64,000 nt of DNA, from positions 144,982 through 208,981 of the forward strand of contig CAJFTO010000002.1 of NCBI GenBank assembly GCA_904419955.1, given 5' to 3'. A program made the translations under genes and the position numbers. The notes under the pieces were generated by a model. It was not told the origin of the DNA. It saw only the letters and a program-made list of their open reading frames with translations, and made no database searches. The stretch is from Candidatus Roslinia caecavium (GTDB lineage Bacteria > Bacillota > Clostridia > Monoglobales > Monoglobaceae). Positions 63,766 through 64,000 of this stretch are shown in pieces; within the stretch, counting starts at the first letter, position 1, and the number at the start of each line of letters is the position of its first letter.

Positions 63766-64000
63766 ATGATTGAAGTAAAGTATAAAGATAAATTGATCGC
63801 GCTTGGATTAAACGTAGCGTATTACCGTAAATATAGACTGATGACGCAGGCGGAGCTGGCCGAAAAGGCGAGCGTCAGCGTTTCCACTATTCAAAAACTG
63901 AAAAACGCCAATTTATACACGAGAGTTTCTCTTGAAACGATATGCAAGATCGCCGACGCGCTGGGCGTGAGCGAGAGCGACCTTTTGGATTTTAAGAAGC
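63766..64000 (+). CDS. XRE-family helix-turn-helix regulator (cut by window edge)
   Basis: At least 78 residues are visible: MIEVKYKDKLIALGLNVAYY, then a Cro/CI-type HTH (LMTQAELAEKASVSVSTIQKLK, about 27-48) and the helix ETICKIADALGVSESDLLDF. The gene runs off the right edge, so it may be a small single-domain repressor or carry more. The start is uncertain: an in-frame ATG at 63736 and a TTG at 63754 are alternatives, and none has a strong ribosome-binding site. It is divergent from rsmA. Confidence 0.75.
   Translation, partial: MIEVKYKDKLIALGLNVAYYRKYRLMTQAELAEKASVSVSTIQKLKNANLYTRVSLETICKIADALGVSESDLLDFKK

Noticed and set aside
1..64000. tRNA, rRNA, tmRNA or RNase P RNA genes
   Set aside because: Reading through the intergenic regions by eye I found no TΨC-arm-like sequence with a matching acceptor stem and no conserved RNA core; a tRNAscan or Rfam search would be the decisive check.

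Overview
The window looks like a chromosome segment, including the replication-origin neighbourhood, from a low-to-moderate GC member of the Bacillota, most likely class Clostridia. The reasons are strong AGGAGG ribosome-binding sites, TTG and GTG starts, many sigma-A promoters of TTGACA-N17-TATAAT type, two very large S-layer-homology (SLH) surface proteins, a DnaD/DnaI-type primosome, a GlgC/GlgD pair, YidC/Jag/YidD next to rpmH-rnpA, and an HPr-like protein. A plant-fibre or gut lifestyle is an inference from the GH3 glycosidase and the carbohydrate-binding-like surface modules. The species cannot be named from this sequence.

Layout. 1-3250: 5' half of an F-type ATP synthase operon (atpB-E-F-H-A, minus strand, atpA cut by the window edge). 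3274-18188: a surface-protein locus in which two giant SLH proteins flank a small papain-like cysteine peptidase and a protein of unknown function; the second SLH gene is split by a one-base frameshift in a homopolymer. 18587-23866: a membrane-anchored TPR protein, asnS, a GNAT acetyltransferase, argF and argD. 24039-27121: the conserved block jag-yidC-yidD-rnpA-rpmH on the minus strand. 27122-27534: an AT-rich divergent promoter region that is the best oriC candidate. 27535-32553: dnaA, mnmE, a DnaD-domain protein and a DnaI/DnaC-type helicase loader on the plus strand, without the usual dnaN-recF-gyrB. 32852-39142: a 2096-residue secreted GH3 glycosidase ending in a rhodanese domain. 39438-42303: a tandem PII-like protein, a DUF1538 membrane protein and a MarR regulator with two operators. 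42506-49635: a lipoprotein, gyrA, a MATE exporter, three unknown genes and an HPr-like protein. 50425-53639: a signal-peptidase-I homologue lacking both catalytic residues, a NAGPA/DUF2233 exported protein and a YkvI-like membrane protein. 53640-54496: non-coding DNA with dispersed repeats and an unusual set of GTCACC motifs and stem-loops. 54497-60956: a glycogen cluster (glgB-glgC-glgD-glgA). 61480-64000: XTP/dITP pyrophosphatase, a zinc-ribbon DUF2007 protein, rsmA and a truncated XRE regulator.

How it fits together. Every gene from the left edge to 27.1 kb is on the minus strand and those just right of 27.5 kb are on the plus strand, as expected for bidirectional replication from about 27.3 kb. 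The glycogen genes form a complete synthesis set: ADP-glucose formation by GlgC with GlgD, chain elongation by GlgA, branching by GlgB. The two SLH proteins and the GH3 enzyme form an exported layer with carbohydrate-binding-like modules. No tRNA, rRNA, CRISPR array, prophage or insertion-sequence transposase was recognised.

The observations most worth following are the secreted GH3-rhodanese fusion, the signal peptidase homologue with Gly and Ser in place of the catalytic Ser and Lys, the GTCACC stem-loop region at 54.0-54.3 kb, the frameshifted SLH gene, and the peptidase/unknown gene pair between the SLH genes.
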